The notes below the pieces were generated by a model that worked only from the letters and a program-made list of their open reading frames with translations, was not told the origin of the DNA and did not search any database. A stretch of DNA of 61,450 nucleotides from Streptomyces catenulae (lineage in GTDB: Bacteria > Actinomycetota > Actinomycetes > Streptomycetales > Streptomycetaceae). Location of the stretch: NCBI RefSeq assembly GCF_000718015.1, contig NZ_JODY01000036.1, positions 1 to 61,450 of the forward strand, written 5' to 3'. Of the stretch, positions 26,870-35,534 are shown in pieces; positions within the stretch are counted from its first letter, which is position 1; every line of letters begins with the position of its first letter. Both the position numbers and the translations under genes were made by a program.

Positions 26870-27739
26870 CTACCGGCCGAACAGCTCCGCGGGGAACGCG
26901 CCCGCCGCCATCGCCGCCTGCGTGAACGCCCCGCCCAGCTCGGTCAGGCGCGCCACGCCCGCGGCGCCGAGATGCGCGTACGGTGCCCGGTCCAGCCGGT
27001 CGGTGGTGTCCTCCAGCTCCTTGCGCAGCCCTATCCCGGCCTCGGTCAACTCGCCGTCAGCGTCCAGCAGTCCGCGCCCGCGCAGCCGCTCCTGCGCCGC
27101 GGCCCACTCCTCCGCGGACCAACCGCGGGTGCGCATGATGCCCAGATAGCTCATGCCACGGCCGCTGGCGTTGTGGGTGACCAGCGCCTCCAGACCGTCC
27201 AGCTCGGCACCGACCAGCGCGATCAGATGGGAGTCGCCGCGGTGTTCGCGCAGCAGCGTCGCGCCGTGCCAGTACGCCAGGTGCGGGGCGTCGGGCACCG
27301 GCAGATCGGCGTGGGCGGCGAACAGCGGGCGGGCGCCGCGGCCACCCGCCTCGGCGGCGCGCAGCGCCAGCTCCGCGGCCTCGGCCATCTCCGGCGACGT
27401 CAGCAACTCCTCGCCGAGCAGCCGCCGCAGCGTACGGTCGACCGCCCGCAGCCGCGCCGCCAGCGCTGCCTCGGGGGTGACGACGTCCCAGACGGCGGGG
27501 ACGTGCCGGGCGACCAGGGTGTGGTGGAAGTTGTAGAACGTCGCGGTGACCGTGCCGGGGCCGACCGCCCCCATGGCGGCGGAACGGATGGCGAAGTATC
27601 CGGGGCTGCGGCCCTCGACCCCGATCTCCGCCAGTTCGGCGCCGAGGTCGGGGGAGAAGTAGTGGGTCGAGTGGAACGGGTTGACGACGTTGTGGCAGTG
27701 CCGTCCGGCGCGCAGGTCCGGCGTGGTCGCAGAGGTCAT
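26870..27739 (-). CDS. SCO6745-family protein
   Basis: A 289-residue soluble, mostly helical protein recognised as the SCO6745 family, widespread in actinomycetes and without an established biochemical role. Visible landmarks are [16 protein letters not shown] near the N-terminus, [38 protein letters not shown], and a C-terminal half with a winged-helix-like look ([33 protein letters not shown]). There are no signal peptide or membrane segments. It lies between tex and an enoyl-CoA hydratase gene, all on the minus strand. The presence of this family beside the idi and hopanoid genes supports synteny with S. coelicolor. Confidence 0.82.
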   Translation of the reverse strand: MTSATTPDLRAGRHCHNVVNPFHSTHYFSPDLGAELAEIGVEGRSPGYFAIRSAAMGAVGPGTVTATFYNFHHTLVARHVPAVWDVVTPEAALAARLRAVDRTLRRLLGEELLTSPEMAEAAELALRAAEAGGRGARPLFAAHADLPVPDAPHLAYWHGATLLREHRGDSHLIALVGAELDGLEALVTHNASGRGMSYLGIMRTRGWSAEEWAAAQERLRGRGLLDADGELTEAGIGLRKELEDTTDRLDRAPYAHLGAAGVARLTELGGAFTQAAMAAGAFPAELFGR

Positions 27740-27832
27740 GCCCGGCAGGTTACCGACCCGTTGGTATGGCGGGAAGCGCGGTGGCCGGGCGGCCCCGCAC
27801 GCGGGTCCGCGTACGGTCCGCCCGGCGCCCGC

Positions 27833-28600
27833 TCAGCCCACCGGACCGAACCGCGGCTTCCGCCGCTCCAGGAACGCCGCGGCGCCCTCCGCCGTGTCAC
27901 CGCTCGCCTGCGCCCGCGCCGCCCAGTGCGCGGCCCGGCGGGCGGCCTCCTCCTCCGGCACGTCCCACGCGCCGTCGGTCAGCTCCTTCGCCGCCGTCTG
28001 CGTCATCGACGAGCGGCTCGCCAGCACCGCGGTGAACTCCGCGACCCGCGCCGCCAGCCCGCCCGCCGGGCACACCTCGTCGACCAGCCCGGTCCGCAGC
28101 GCCCGCGCACAGTCGATCAACTCGCCCGAGAACAGCAGATATTTGGCCGCCGAGAGCCCCACCAGCCGTACCAGCCGCCGGGTGCCGGACGCCGGATAGA
28201 CCACGCCCAGCTTGGCCGGTGTCACCCCGAACACCGCGCCCTCCTCGGCGAACCGCAGATCGCAGGCGGCCGCCAACTGCGCCCCGCCGCCCACACAGTG
28301 CCCCCGTATCGCCGCCAGCGTCGGCCGGGGGAACGCCGCCACCGCCTCCTCCGCCGCGACCGCCAGCCGCTGCGCCTCGCCCGCGTGCTCGCGCAGCGAG
28401 GCGATGTCCGCCCCGGCGCAGAACGTGCCGCCCGCGCCGGTCAGCACCAGCGACCGCACCGCGCCGTCCGCGGCCAGCCGCGCCAGCAGCGGGGGCAGCT
28501 CCCGCCACATCCGCGGCGTCATCGCGTTGCGCTTGGCGGGATTACGGAGGACGACGGTCGCTGTGCCGTCGCTGACATGCGTTTCCAGGCCCGGTTCCAT
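27833..28600 (-). CDS. Enoyl-CoA hydratase/isomerase family protein
   Basis: A 255-residue crotonase-fold protein. The oxyanion-hole segments are FCAGADIASLREHAG and RGHCVGGGAQLAAACDLRF. The later catalytic-position block reads AVFGVTPAKLGVVYPASGTR. The second catalytic Glu of classical hydratases is not obvious there (PAKLGVVYP in place of PExxLG), so isomerase, hydrolase or other crotonase chemistry is equally possible. Substrate unknown. It is likely monocistronic, 93 bp upstream of the SCO6745-family gene on the same strand and divergent from the ABC-F gene. Confidence 0.85.
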   Translation of the reverse strand: MEPGLETHVSDGTATVVLRNPAKRNAMTPRMWRELPPLLARLAADGAVRSLVLTGAGGTFCAGADIASLREHAGEAQRLAVAAEEAVAAFPRPTLAAIRGHCVGGGAQLAAACDLRFAEEGAVFGVTPAKLGVVYPASGTRRLVRLVGLSAAKYLLFSGELIDCARALRTGLVDEVCPAGGLAARVAEFTAVLASRSSMTQTAAKELTDGAWDVPEEEAARRAAHWAARAQASGDTAEGAAAFLERRKPRFGPVG

Positions 28601-28653
28601 GCCCGGATATTAGAGCGACCGCCGCCCGCCGGGCCGCTACGATCGACGGTCTG

Positions 28654-30297
28654 ATGTCAGCCACTCTCGTCGCCAAAGACCTCACCGCCGGCCACGGTGA
28701 GCGCGTCCTCTTCTCCGGCCTCGATCTGGTCGTCGCCCCCGGCGAGGTGATCGGACTCGTGGGCGCCAACGGCGCGGGCAAGTCGACGCTGCTGCGCCTG
28801 CTCGCCGGTCTCGACACCCCCGAGCAGGGCACCCTCGCCCTCAGCCCGCCCACCGCCACCGTCGGCCACCTCCCGCAGGAGCCCGACCGCCGCCCCGGCG
28901 AGACGGTCCGCGCCTTCCTCGCCCGCCGCACCGGCGTCGCCCGCGCCCAGGCGGACCTCGACGCCACCACCCAGGCGCTGGTCGACGAACGCCCCGGCGC
29001 CGACGACGCGTACGCCACCGCGCTGGAGCGCTGGCTCGCCCTCGGCGCCGCCGACCTCGACGAACGCGCCGAGGAGACCTGCGCCCAGCTGGGCCTGACC
29101 ACCGGCCTCGACCACCCGATGACCGCCCTCTCCGGCGGTCAGGCCGCCCGCGCCTCCCTCGCCTCCCTCCTCCTCTCCCGCTACGACGTCTTCCTCCTCG
29201 ACGAGCCGACCAACGACCTCGACCTCGACGGACTGCGCCGCCTGGAGGAGTTCGTCTCCGGACTCCGCGCCGGTACGGTCCTGGTCAGCCACGACCGCGA
29301 GTTCCTGACCCGCACCGTCACCTCCGTCGTGGAGCTGGACCTCGCCCAGCAGCAGGTCAACACCTACGGCGGCGGCTACACCTCGTATCTGGAGGAGCGC
29401 GAGCGGGCCCGGCGCCACGCCCGCGAGGAGTACGAGGAGTACGCCGACACCAAGGCGTCGCTGGAGGCGCGGGCGCACACCCAGCGCAACTGGATGGCGA
29501 AGGGCGTCCGCAACGCCCGCCGCAAGGCCCCCGACAACGACAAGATCGCCCGCAAGGGCCGGGTGGAGGCCACCGAGAAGCAGGCGGCCAAGGCGAAGCA
29601 GACCCAGCGCCTGATCGACCGGCTCGACGTCGTCGAGGAGCCGCGCAAGGAGTGGGAGCTGCGGATGGAGATCGCCGCCGCGCCCCGCGCCGGAGCCGTC
29701 GTCGCCACCCTGCGCGGCGCCGAGGCGCGGCGCGGCACCTTCCGCTTCGGCCCGGTGGACCTCCAGATCGACTGGGGCGACCGCGTCGCGATCACCGGCC
29801 CCAACGGCTCCGGCAAGTCGACGCTGCTCGCCGCCCTCCTCGGTCGGCTGCCGCTGACCGCGGGCGCGGCGGCGCTGGGCCCCGGTGTGGTGGTCGGCGA
29901 GGTCGATCAGGCCCGCGGCCTCTTCCTCGGCGACGCCCCGCTGATGGACGCCTTCCGCGCCGCCGTCCCGGAGACGGCCCCCGCCGACGTACGGACCCTG
30001 CTGGCGAAGTTCGGGCTGAAGGCGGCGCATGTGCTGCGCCCGGCGGACACCCTGTCGCCGGGGGAGCGGACCCGCGCCGCCCTCGCCCTCCTCCAGGGCC
30101 GCGGCGTCAACCTCCTCGTCCTGGACGAGCCGACCAACCACCTCGACCTGCCCGCCATCGAGCAGCTGGAGTCCGCGCTCGCCTCGTACGGCGGCACGCT
30201 GCTGCTGGTCACACACGACCGGCGGATGCTGGACGCGGTGCACACCACCCGCCGGATCGAGGTCGACGCCGGGAGGATCACCGACCGGGCGGTGTGA
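28654..30297 (+). CDS. ABC-F family ATPase
   Basis: A 547-residue soluble protein with two ABC ATPase domains and no membrane helices. Domain 1 has GANGAGKSTLLRLLAG, LSGGQAARASLASLLL and VFLLDEPTNDLD; domain 2 has GPNGSGKSTLLAALLG, LSPGERTRAALALL and LLVLDEPTNHLD. A charged linker (REEYEEYADTKASLEARA onward) joins them. ABC-F proteins act on the ribosome as translation factors or antibiotic-target protectors. Which applies here cannot be told; the linker is the part to compare with resistance-type members. Confidence 0.92.
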   Translation: MSATLVAKDLTAGHGERVLFSGLDLVVAPGEVIGLVGANGAGKSTLLRLLAGLDTPEQGTLALSPPTATVGHLPQEPDRRPGETVRAFLARRTGVARAQADLDATTQALVDERPGADDAYATALERWLALGAADLDERAEETCAQLGLTTGLDHPMTALSGGQAARASLASLLLSRYDVFLLDEPTNDLDLDGLRRLEEFVSGLRAGTVLVSHDREFLTRTVTSVVELDLAQQQVNTYGGGYTSYLEERERARRHAREEYEEYADTKASLEARAHTQRNWMAKGVRNARRKAPDNDKIARKGRVEATEKQAAKAKQTQRLIDRLDVVEEPRKEWELRMEIAAAPRAGAVVATLRGAEARRGTFRFGPVDLQIDWGDRVAITGPNGSGKSTLLAALLGRLPLTAGAAALGPGVVVGEVDQARGLFLGDAPLMDAFRAAVPETAPADVRTLLAKFGLKAAHVLRPADTLSPGERTRAALALLQGRGVNLLVLDEPTNHLDLPAIEQLESALASYGGTLLLVTHDRRMLDAVHTTRRIEVDAGRITDRAV

Positions 30298-30361
30298 CGC
30301 GGCGGCCCCCGGTCACCGATTTGGCCCTGCGCCGGGCGGCCCGTAGGGTGGTGCGAGCCGA

Positions 30362-30435
30362 CGCGGGGTGGAGCAGCTCGGTAGCTCGCTGGGCTCATAA
30401 CCCAGAGGTCGCAGGTTCAAATCCTGTCCCCGCTA
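30362..30435 (+). tRNA. Initiator tRNA-fMet(CAU)
   Basis: A full 74-nt cloverleaf: acceptor CGCGGGG/CCCCGCT with the unpaired C1:U72 end typical of initiators, D-arm around GAGCAGCTCGGTAGCTC, anticodon stem CTGGG/CCCAG with three G:C pairs next to the CTCATAA loop (anticodon CAT), and T-arm GCAGG-TTCAAAT-CCTGT. The 3' CCA is not encoded (ACTCAC follows). The C1 mismatch and the three G:C pairs mark initiator rather than elongator tRNA. Confidence 0.96.
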
Positions 30436-30443
30436 CTCACAAA

Positions 30444-30475
30444 CGAAGGCCCGGTGCCCACGCACCGGGCCTTCG
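30444..30475 (+). terminator. Terminator of the initiator tRNA gene
   Basis: A perfect 14-bp stem, CGAAGGCCCGGTGC with its complement, and a 4-nt loop start 9 nt after the tRNA end. Confidence 0.75.
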
Positions 30476-30565
30476 CCGTTCCCGTATGCCGTCGCCCGTT
30501 CGCGCTGCCTCCTCTGTGGAAACGCGGTATACACGGACGAATCAGGCATTTCGAGGAGGCGGCAC

Positions 30566-31267
30566 ATGATCCGCAGATCCGCTCGTGACTGCACGCCCGA
30601 GCAGCGGCACACCGACGAGTTGGGCCGCGGCTTCGGCCGGTTGACGGCGCTCGGCGTCGTCCTCGTCGTCGCGGGCGCGGTGGGCCTGGTGTACGCCGGG
30701 GTCGCCACCCTCACCTCGATGCTGCTCTTCGGCTGGCTGCTGCTGGTCGGCGGCGCGGTGGGGCTGCTCCACGCCCTCCAGTCGCGGGGGACCAACTTCG
30801 TCTGGCTGGCGGTCATCGTCGCGGCGCTGAACCTCGCCGCCGGTGTCGTGGTGATCGTCCGCCCCGATGTGGCCGCCGCGGCGCTGACCATGTTCGCCGC
30901 GCTGCTCTTCCTCACCGGCGGCGTCTTCCGGCTGGTCGGCGGGGTGGTGGTACGCGGACCGCAGTTCGGCTGGACGCTGGTGCAGGGCGCCTTCGACCTT
31001 CTGCTGGGCATCCTGGTGCTCGCCGACTGGCCGCACAGCAGCCGCTATGTGCTGGGCATCTTCATCTCCCTCGCGCTGCTCTTCGACGGACTCGGCCTCT
31101 TCGCGATGGGCTTCGGTGGCCGCCGGATCGTCGGCATGGTCGAGGAGGGACGCCAGGGGCCGGGCACGGCGGGGTACGGCGTGGCGAATGGCTCGGAACG
31201 ATCGTCCACCGCGCCCTGGAGCTCCCTGACGAAGAAGCAGAAACGACAAGACCGGTCATCCGAGTAA
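30566..31267 (+). CDS. HdeD-like (DUF308) membrane protein
   Basis: A 233-residue protein with six predicted membrane helices in three similar pairs: LTALGVVLVVAGAVGLVYAG, MLLFGWLLLVGGAVGLLHAL, WLAVIVAALNLAAGVVVIV, ALTMFAALLFLTGGVFRLVG, LVQGAFDLLLGILVLAD and LGIFISLALLFDGLGLFAMG. Internal repetition and the Gly-rich helix ends match the HdeD/DUF308 family, linked to acid stress in enterics but of unknown function in Streptomyces. The C-terminal 45 residues are cytoplasmic and polar. ATG 30566 has GAGGAGG upstream. Confidence 0.85.
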   Translation: MIRRSARDCTPEQRHTDELGRGFGRLTALGVVLVVAGAVGLVYAGVATLTSMLLFGWLLLVGGAVGLLHALQSRGTNFVWLAVIVAALNLAAGVVVIVRPDVAAAALTMFAALLFLTGGVFRLVGGVVVRGPQFGWTLVQGAFDLLLGILVLADWPHSSRYVLGIFISLALLFDGLGLFAMGFGGRRIVGMVEEGRQGPGTAGYGVANGSERSSTAPWSSLTKKQKRQDRSSE

Positions 31268-31361
31268 GGAAAACGCGCCGAATCGGTCGGGAAGCGTCGA
31301 TTGACGCTGACTTACGTTCAGTGGGCCGGATCGGACCGGCCCCGGTCCCCACACTCGACCT

Positions 31362-31874
31362 GTGAGGACCCCTCCCGGACCACCCGCCGAATCCCCCGAG
31401 GAACTGACCGCGCCCCCTGCCCACCACGGCACCTGGCGCTTCACCGCACCGCTCGACACGGCATCGGTACCCCGGACCCGGCACGCCGTCCGGGACCTGC
31501 TCGCCGAACGGCGGGTGCCCCTCGCCCCCGCCGTCCGCGACGGCCTGCTGCTGATCGTCTCCGAACTCGTCACCAACGCCGTCCGGCACGCCGCCCACTT
31601 CTCCCCGGAGCTGGCGGTCCACCTCGACATCGGCGACGGACGGCTCCGCCTGGCCGTCGCCGATCTGCACCCCTACTGCCCGAAGGCGCTCGAAGCCGAC
31701 GCGGGCGACCTCGGCGGCCGGGGACTGTGGCTGGTCAAGACCGTCACCGCGGAGGCCGGGGGCGCCTGCGGCGTCGCCCCGACCCCCGGCGGCGGCAAGA
31801 TCGTCTGGGTGGAGTTCCCGCTGGCGGCCCGGCCGCCCGCCGGGCCGTCTACCAGCCCGCCGCGGCTCCCGTGA
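31362..31874 (+). CDS. RsbW-like ATP-binding regulatory protein (HATPase_c_2)
   Basis: A 170-residue single-domain GHKL ATPase. The N box is LLLIVSELVTNAVRHAA and the G1/G2 region is DLGGRGLWLVKTV; no membrane, dimerisation or phosphoacceptor domain is present. Streptomyces carry many such proteins, and those studied act as anti-sigma factors or serine kinases of anti-sigma antagonists. No sigma or antagonist gene is adjacent, so the partner is unknown. The GTG start lies 95 bp after the HdeD-like gene. Its 3' end overlaps the convergent idi gene by 26 bp. Confidence 0.82.
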   Translation: MRTPPGPPAESPEELTAPPAHHGTWRFTAPLDTASVPRTRHAVRDLLAERRVPLAPAVRDGLLLIVSELVTNAVRHAAHFSPELAVHLDIGDGRLRLAVADLHPYCPKALEADAGDLGGRGLWLVKTVTAEAGGACGVAPTPGGGKIVWVEFPLAARPPAGPSTSPPRLP

Positions 31875-32460
31875 GCTCCCGCACCGCCGGACGCGCCGCG
31901 TCCAGCACGGTCATGAACCACGCCGAGAACGGCCCCTCGGCGTGCCGCTTCTCCAGCTCCTGCGGCGTCACGAACGCGATCTCGCCGATCTCCGCCGGAT
32001 CCGGCTCCGGGGTCTGCCGCACCAGACCGACGAAGAGGTGGTTGTACTCCTGCTCCACCAGGCCGGAGGCCGGGTCCGGGTGGTTGTAGCGCACCGTGCC
32101 CGCCTCCGCCAGCAGCGACGGCGCGAGCCCCAGCTCCTCCGCGGTACGGCGCGCGGCTGCCGCGAACGGCTTCTCGCCCGGGTACGGATGGCCGCAGCAG
32201 GTGTTGGACCACACGCCGGGGGAGTGGTACTTGCCCAGCGCCCGGCGCTGCAGCAGCAGCCGCCCCTGCTCGTCGAAGAGGAAGACCGAGAACGCGCGGT
32301 GCAGCTGACCGGGGGCCTGATGGGCGGAGAGCTTCTCCGCGGTGCCGATCGTCGTGCCGTCCTCGTCGACCAGCTCCAGCATGATCGGCCCGGCGGCGCC
32401 GTCCGGCGCGGTCACCGCCGCGCGCTCGGCGGTCTGTCCGTTGGCAGGTGTGATCGGCAT
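31849..32460 (-). CDS. idi: Isopentenyl-diphosphate delta-isomerase, type I
   Basis: A 203-residue Nudix-fold isomerase that interconverts isopentenyl and dimethylallyl diphosphates. The type I signatures are HRAFSVFLFDEQGRLLLQRR, YHSPGVWSNTCCGHPYPGE (catalytic Cys in SNTCCGHP), RTAEELGL and VEQEYNHLFVG (catalytic Glu). I place the start at ATG 32460, which has AGGA five bases upstream; a start at 32517 would add an unrelated basic peptide. It sits between the RsbW-like gene and the CDP-alcohol operon, near the hopanoid genes whose precursors it balances. Confidence 0.93.
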   Translation of the reverse strand: MPITPANGQTAERAAVTAPDGAAGPIMLELVDEDGTTIGTAEKLSAHQAPGQLHRAFSVFLFDEQGRLLLQRRALGKYHSPGVWSNTCCGHPYPGEKPFAAAARRTAEELGLAPSLLAEAGTVRYNHPDPASGLVEQEYNHLFVGLVRQTPEPDPAEIGEIAFVTPQELEKRHAEGPFSAWFMTVLDAARPAVRELTGAAAGW

Positions 32461-32985
32461 GCCCATCCTTGTCGTCGGTCTTCGACGCCAAGTCTGCCCC
32501 ACCGCGGTACCCGGCACGGTTCAGGCGGCGCGCGGTGGTGTGCCGGGCGCCGCCTTGCCCGGCGGCTCGTCCGGCTCCGCCCGGCCCGTGAGAAGGTCCA
32601 CACCCCGCGCGCCCCGGCCGGGGACCGGCGCACGCCGCTGACCAGCGCACCTGCGAGGTGGGCCGGAGGTGCCGGACGCGTCACGGATCAACCCGCACCA
32701 CCCGTGACCAGCCCCCGCATAACCGGCGCCGAAACGTGCCGTCGCCCCCGGCGCCAGTTGTTCCGGCACCGCCCGATCCACCATGATGATCGCGGCAGGC
32801 GCAGCGGTCGGTCACCCGATCGTGCGGTGAATCCGCGGTGAACGGCCTCAACCCGCATCCGATAGCCTCTGCCGATGTGCCACCGGCCCCACGGGGCGAG
32901 GTGTGCCGCGCCCACTGCCCGGGTAGTTCGTGCCGAATGCGGACCGGACGGCGCGGCCTTGTCAGCATTCAAGGAGTGAGTTCGT
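32461..32985. other. 525-bp non-coding gap upstream of the CDP-alcohol operon
   Basis: No ORF here has family features. A weak promoter candidate for the downstream operon is GTGAAC (32838-32843), a 19-bp spacer and TAGCCT (32863-32868), which would leave a leader of about 110 nt. The only clear element is the AAGGAG ribosome site at 32971-32976. The length is unusual for this compact region, so an undetected small RNA or long leader is possible. Confidence 0.4.
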
Positions 32986-34800
32986 CTGTCGACCGCCATC
33001 CTCACCGGTCCGCCGGTCGCCGGGTCGCCGCTCGAAGGCGATCTGCGCGCGCTGGGCTTCGACATCCGTACGGCACAGGACCCCGCGTCCGCGGCCGAGC
33101 TGATCGCCGCGGTCCCCGCCCATGAGCGGATCGCCGTCGTGGACCCCCGCTTCGTCGGCCACCGGCACACCCTGCGCCTCGCGCTCACCGACCCCCGCTT
33201 CCCGGCAGCCGCCGTCGAGGGCGCGCTCACCGCGCAGCCCGAGGCCCGCGCCGCGCTGGACCGCGCGGCCGCCCGGATCCCGGTCGGCGCCGGGAGCGCC
33301 CACCTCACCGACGTCCTCACCGGCACCCTGACCGACGCCCTGGACCACGCCGACATCGGCCTGACGCGCATCGAGCCGGGCAGCCTGGTCGCCGCCGTCC
33401 CGCTCACCCCGGCCACCCGCGAGGAGGCCCGGGAGGCCGTCGCCGCGGTCGACGAGGAAGCGGTCCGGCTGCGCAGCGCGGTCAAGTCCCGCGACGGGTT
33501 CTTCACCACCCACTGCATCAGCCCGTACTCCCGCTACCTCGCCCGCTGGTGCGCCCGGCGCGGACTGACCCCGAACCAGGTCACCACCGCCTCGCTGCTC
33601 ACCGCGCTGATCGCGGCGGGCTGCGCCGCCACCGGCACCCGCGGCGGTTTCGTCGCCGCCGGTGTGCTGCTACTCCTCTCCTTCGTCCTGGACTGCACCG
33701 ACGGGCAGCTCGCCCGCTACTCCCTGCAGTACTCGACGATGGGCGCCTGGCTCGACGCCACCTTCGACCGCGCCAAGGAGTACGCCTACTACGCCGGTCT
33801 CGCCCTGGGCGCCGCCCGCGGCGGCGACGACGTCTGGGCGCTGGCGCTCGGCGCGATGATCCTCCAGACCTGCCGCCATGTCGTCGACTTCTCGTTCAAC
33901 GAGGCCAACCACGACGCGACGGCCAACACCAGCCCCACCGCCGCCCTCTCCGACCGGCTCGACAGCGTCGGCTGGACCGTCTGGGCGCGCCGCATGATCG
34001 TGCTGCCGATCGGTGAGCGCTGGGCCCTGATCGCCGTGCTCACCGCCTGCACCACACCCCGCATCGTCTTCTACGTCCTGCTCATCGGCTGCGCGCTGGC
34101 CGCCTGCTACACCACCGCCGGGCGCGTGCTGCGCTCGCTGACCCGCCGGGCCCGGCGCACCGACCGCGCCGCCCGGGCGCTCGCCGACCTCGCCGACACC
34201 GGCGCGCTCGCCGAGCTGATCGCCCGCCCCGTGCGCGGACGCGGCCGCACCGGCTCGTTCCTCGCCCCGGTCATGGCCTTCCTCGCCGCCGCCGTCCTGC
34301 TGGTCGCGGTGGTCTTCGAGGACCGCCCGGCCTCCTGGCTCACCGTCGGTCTGGCCTGCTGCGCCGCGCTGCTCACCGGCGCCGCCGTGGCCCGCCCGCT
34401 CAAGGGCGCCCTCGACTGGCTGGTGCCGCCGTTCCTGCGCGTCGCCGAGTACGTCACGATCCTGGTGCTCGCCGCCCGCAGCGGGGCGCACGGCGCGCTG
34501 CCCGCGGCGTTCGGGCTGGTCGCGGCGGTCGCCTACCATCACTACGACGCGGTCTACCGCATCCGCGGTGGCAGCGGTGCGCCGCCGCGGTGGCTGGTGC
34601 GGGCCGCCGGTGGCAGCGAGGGGCGGATCCTCGTGGTCACCGTCCTCGCCGCCGCGCTGTCCCCCTCCGATTTCCCCCTCGCGCTCGCGGTCCTCGCAGG
34701 CGCGCTGGGCCTGCTGGTGCTCGTCGAGAGCATCCGCTTCTGGGTGCGTGCCGCGAAGACCGGCGCACCCGCCGTACACGATGAAGGAGAACCCGCATGA
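32986..34800 (+). CDS. DUF5941/CDP-alcohol phosphatidyltransferase fusion, apparent CTG start
   Basis: About 604 residues. An N-terminal soluble domain of roughly 170 residues (from STAILTGPPVAGSPLEGDLR) precedes a membrane CDP-alcohol phosphatidyltransferase domain with the complete motif DCTDGQLAR...GAWLDATFD (Asp236 to Asp261), then several further helices. It should transfer a phosphoalcohol from a CDP-alcohol to another alcohol. No ATG, GTG or TTG is in frame between the TGA at 32977 and a GTG inside conserved sequence at 33136-33139. CTG 32986 lies nine bases after AAGGAG and is my choice. It overlaps the next gene in ATGA. Confidence 0.8.
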   Translation: MSTAILTGPPVAGSPLEGDLRALGFDIRTAQDPASAAELIAAVPAHERIAVVDPRFVGHRHTLRLALTDPRFPAAAVEGALTAQPEARAALDRAAARIPVGAGSAHLTDVLTGTLTDALDHADIGLTRIEPGSLVAAVPLTPATREEAREAVAAVDEEAVRLRSAVKSRDGFFTTHCISPYSRYLARWCARRGLTPNQVTTASLLTALIAAGCAATGTRGGFVAAGVLLLLSFVLDCTDGQLARYSLQYSTMGAWLDATFDRAKEYAYYAGLALGAARGGDDVWALALGAMILQTCRHVVDFSFNEANHDATANTSPTAALSDRLDSVGWTVWARRMIVLPIGERWALIAVLTACTTPRIVFYVLLIGCALAACYTTAGRVLRSLTRRARRTDRAARALADLADTGALAELIARPVRGRGRTGSFLAPVMAFLAAAVLLVAVVFEDRPASWLTVGLACCAALLTGAAVARPLKGALDWLVPPFLRVAEYVTILVLAARSGAHGALPAAFGLVAAVAYHHYDAVYRIRGGSGAPPRWLVRAAGGSEGRILVVTVLAAALSPSDFPLALAVLAGALGLLVLVESIRFWVRAAKTGAPAVHDEGEPA

Positions 34801-35534
34801 TCGGCCTCGTGCTGGCCGCCGGCGCCGGACGGCGTCTGCGCCCCTACACCGACACCCTGCCCAAGGCTCTGGTGCCGGTTGATGGGGACACGACGATCCT
34901 GGACCTGACGCTCGGCAACTTCGCCGAGATCGGCCTGACCGAGGTCGCGATCATCGTCGGCTACAAGAAGGAAGCCGTCTACGAGCGCCAGGCCGCCCTG
35001 GAGGCGAAGTACGGCCTCAAGCTGACGCTGATCGACAACGACAAGGCCGAGGAGTGGAACAACGCCTACTCCCTGTGGTGCGGCCGTGACGCCATCAAGC
35101 ACGACGTGATCCTCGCCAACGGCGACACCGTGCACCCGGTCTCCGTCGAGAAGACGCTGCTCGCCGCCCGCGGCAACGGCCAGAAGATCATCCTCGCGCT
35201 GGACACCGTCAAGCAGCTGGCCGACGAGGAGATGAAGGTCGTCGCCGACCCGGCCAAGGGCGTCCAGAAGATCACGAAGCTGATGGACCCGGCCGAGGCG
35301 ACCGGCGAGTACATCGGCGTCACCCTCATCGAGGGCTCCGCCGCCGACGAGCTGGCCGACGCCCTCAAGGCCACCTTCGAGCGCGACCCCGACCTCTACT
35401 ACGAGGACGGCTACCAGGAGCTGGTCAACCGGGGCTTCCAGGTCGACGTGGCCCCCATCGGCGACGTCACGTGGGTCGAGATCGACAACCACGACGACCT
35501 CGCGAAGGGCCGTGAGATCGCATGCCGGTACTGA
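34797..35534 (+). CDS. Nucleotidyltransferase, CTP:phosphoalcohol (LicC/IPCT-like)
   Basis: A 245-residue NTP-transferase fold: GLVLAAGAGRRLRPYTDTLP then KALVPVDG at the N-terminus (nucleotide and metal binding), WNNAYSLWCGRD, VILANGDTVHP (metal Asp) and a C-terminal WVEIDNHDDLAKGREI. The NxYSLW and late EID blocks are like phosphocholine and inositol-1-phosphate cytidylyltransferases. It probably makes a CDP-alcohol for the two adjacent CDP-alcohol transferases. The alcohol phosphate is unknown; glycerol phosphate or a polyol phosphate from the next gene is the natural guess. It is coupled to neighbours by ATGA upstream and a 13-bp overlap downstream. Confidence 0.82.
   Translation: MIGLVLAAGAGRRLRPYTDTLPKALVPVDGDTTILDLTLGNFAEIGLTEVAIIVGYKKEAVYERQAALEAKYGLKLTLIDNDKAEEWNNAYSLWCGRDAIKHDVILANGDTVHPVSVEKTLLAARGNGQKIILALDTVKQLADEEMKVVADPAKGVQKITKLMDPAEATGEYIGVTLIEGSAADELADALKATFERDPDLYYEDGYQELVNRGFQVDVAPIGDVTWVEIDNHDDLAKGREIACRY

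Noticed and set aside
30362..30475. tRNA-fMet as an integration site for a mobile element
   Set aside because: There is no integrase, no repeated tRNA 3' end within the window, and neighbouring genes look native.
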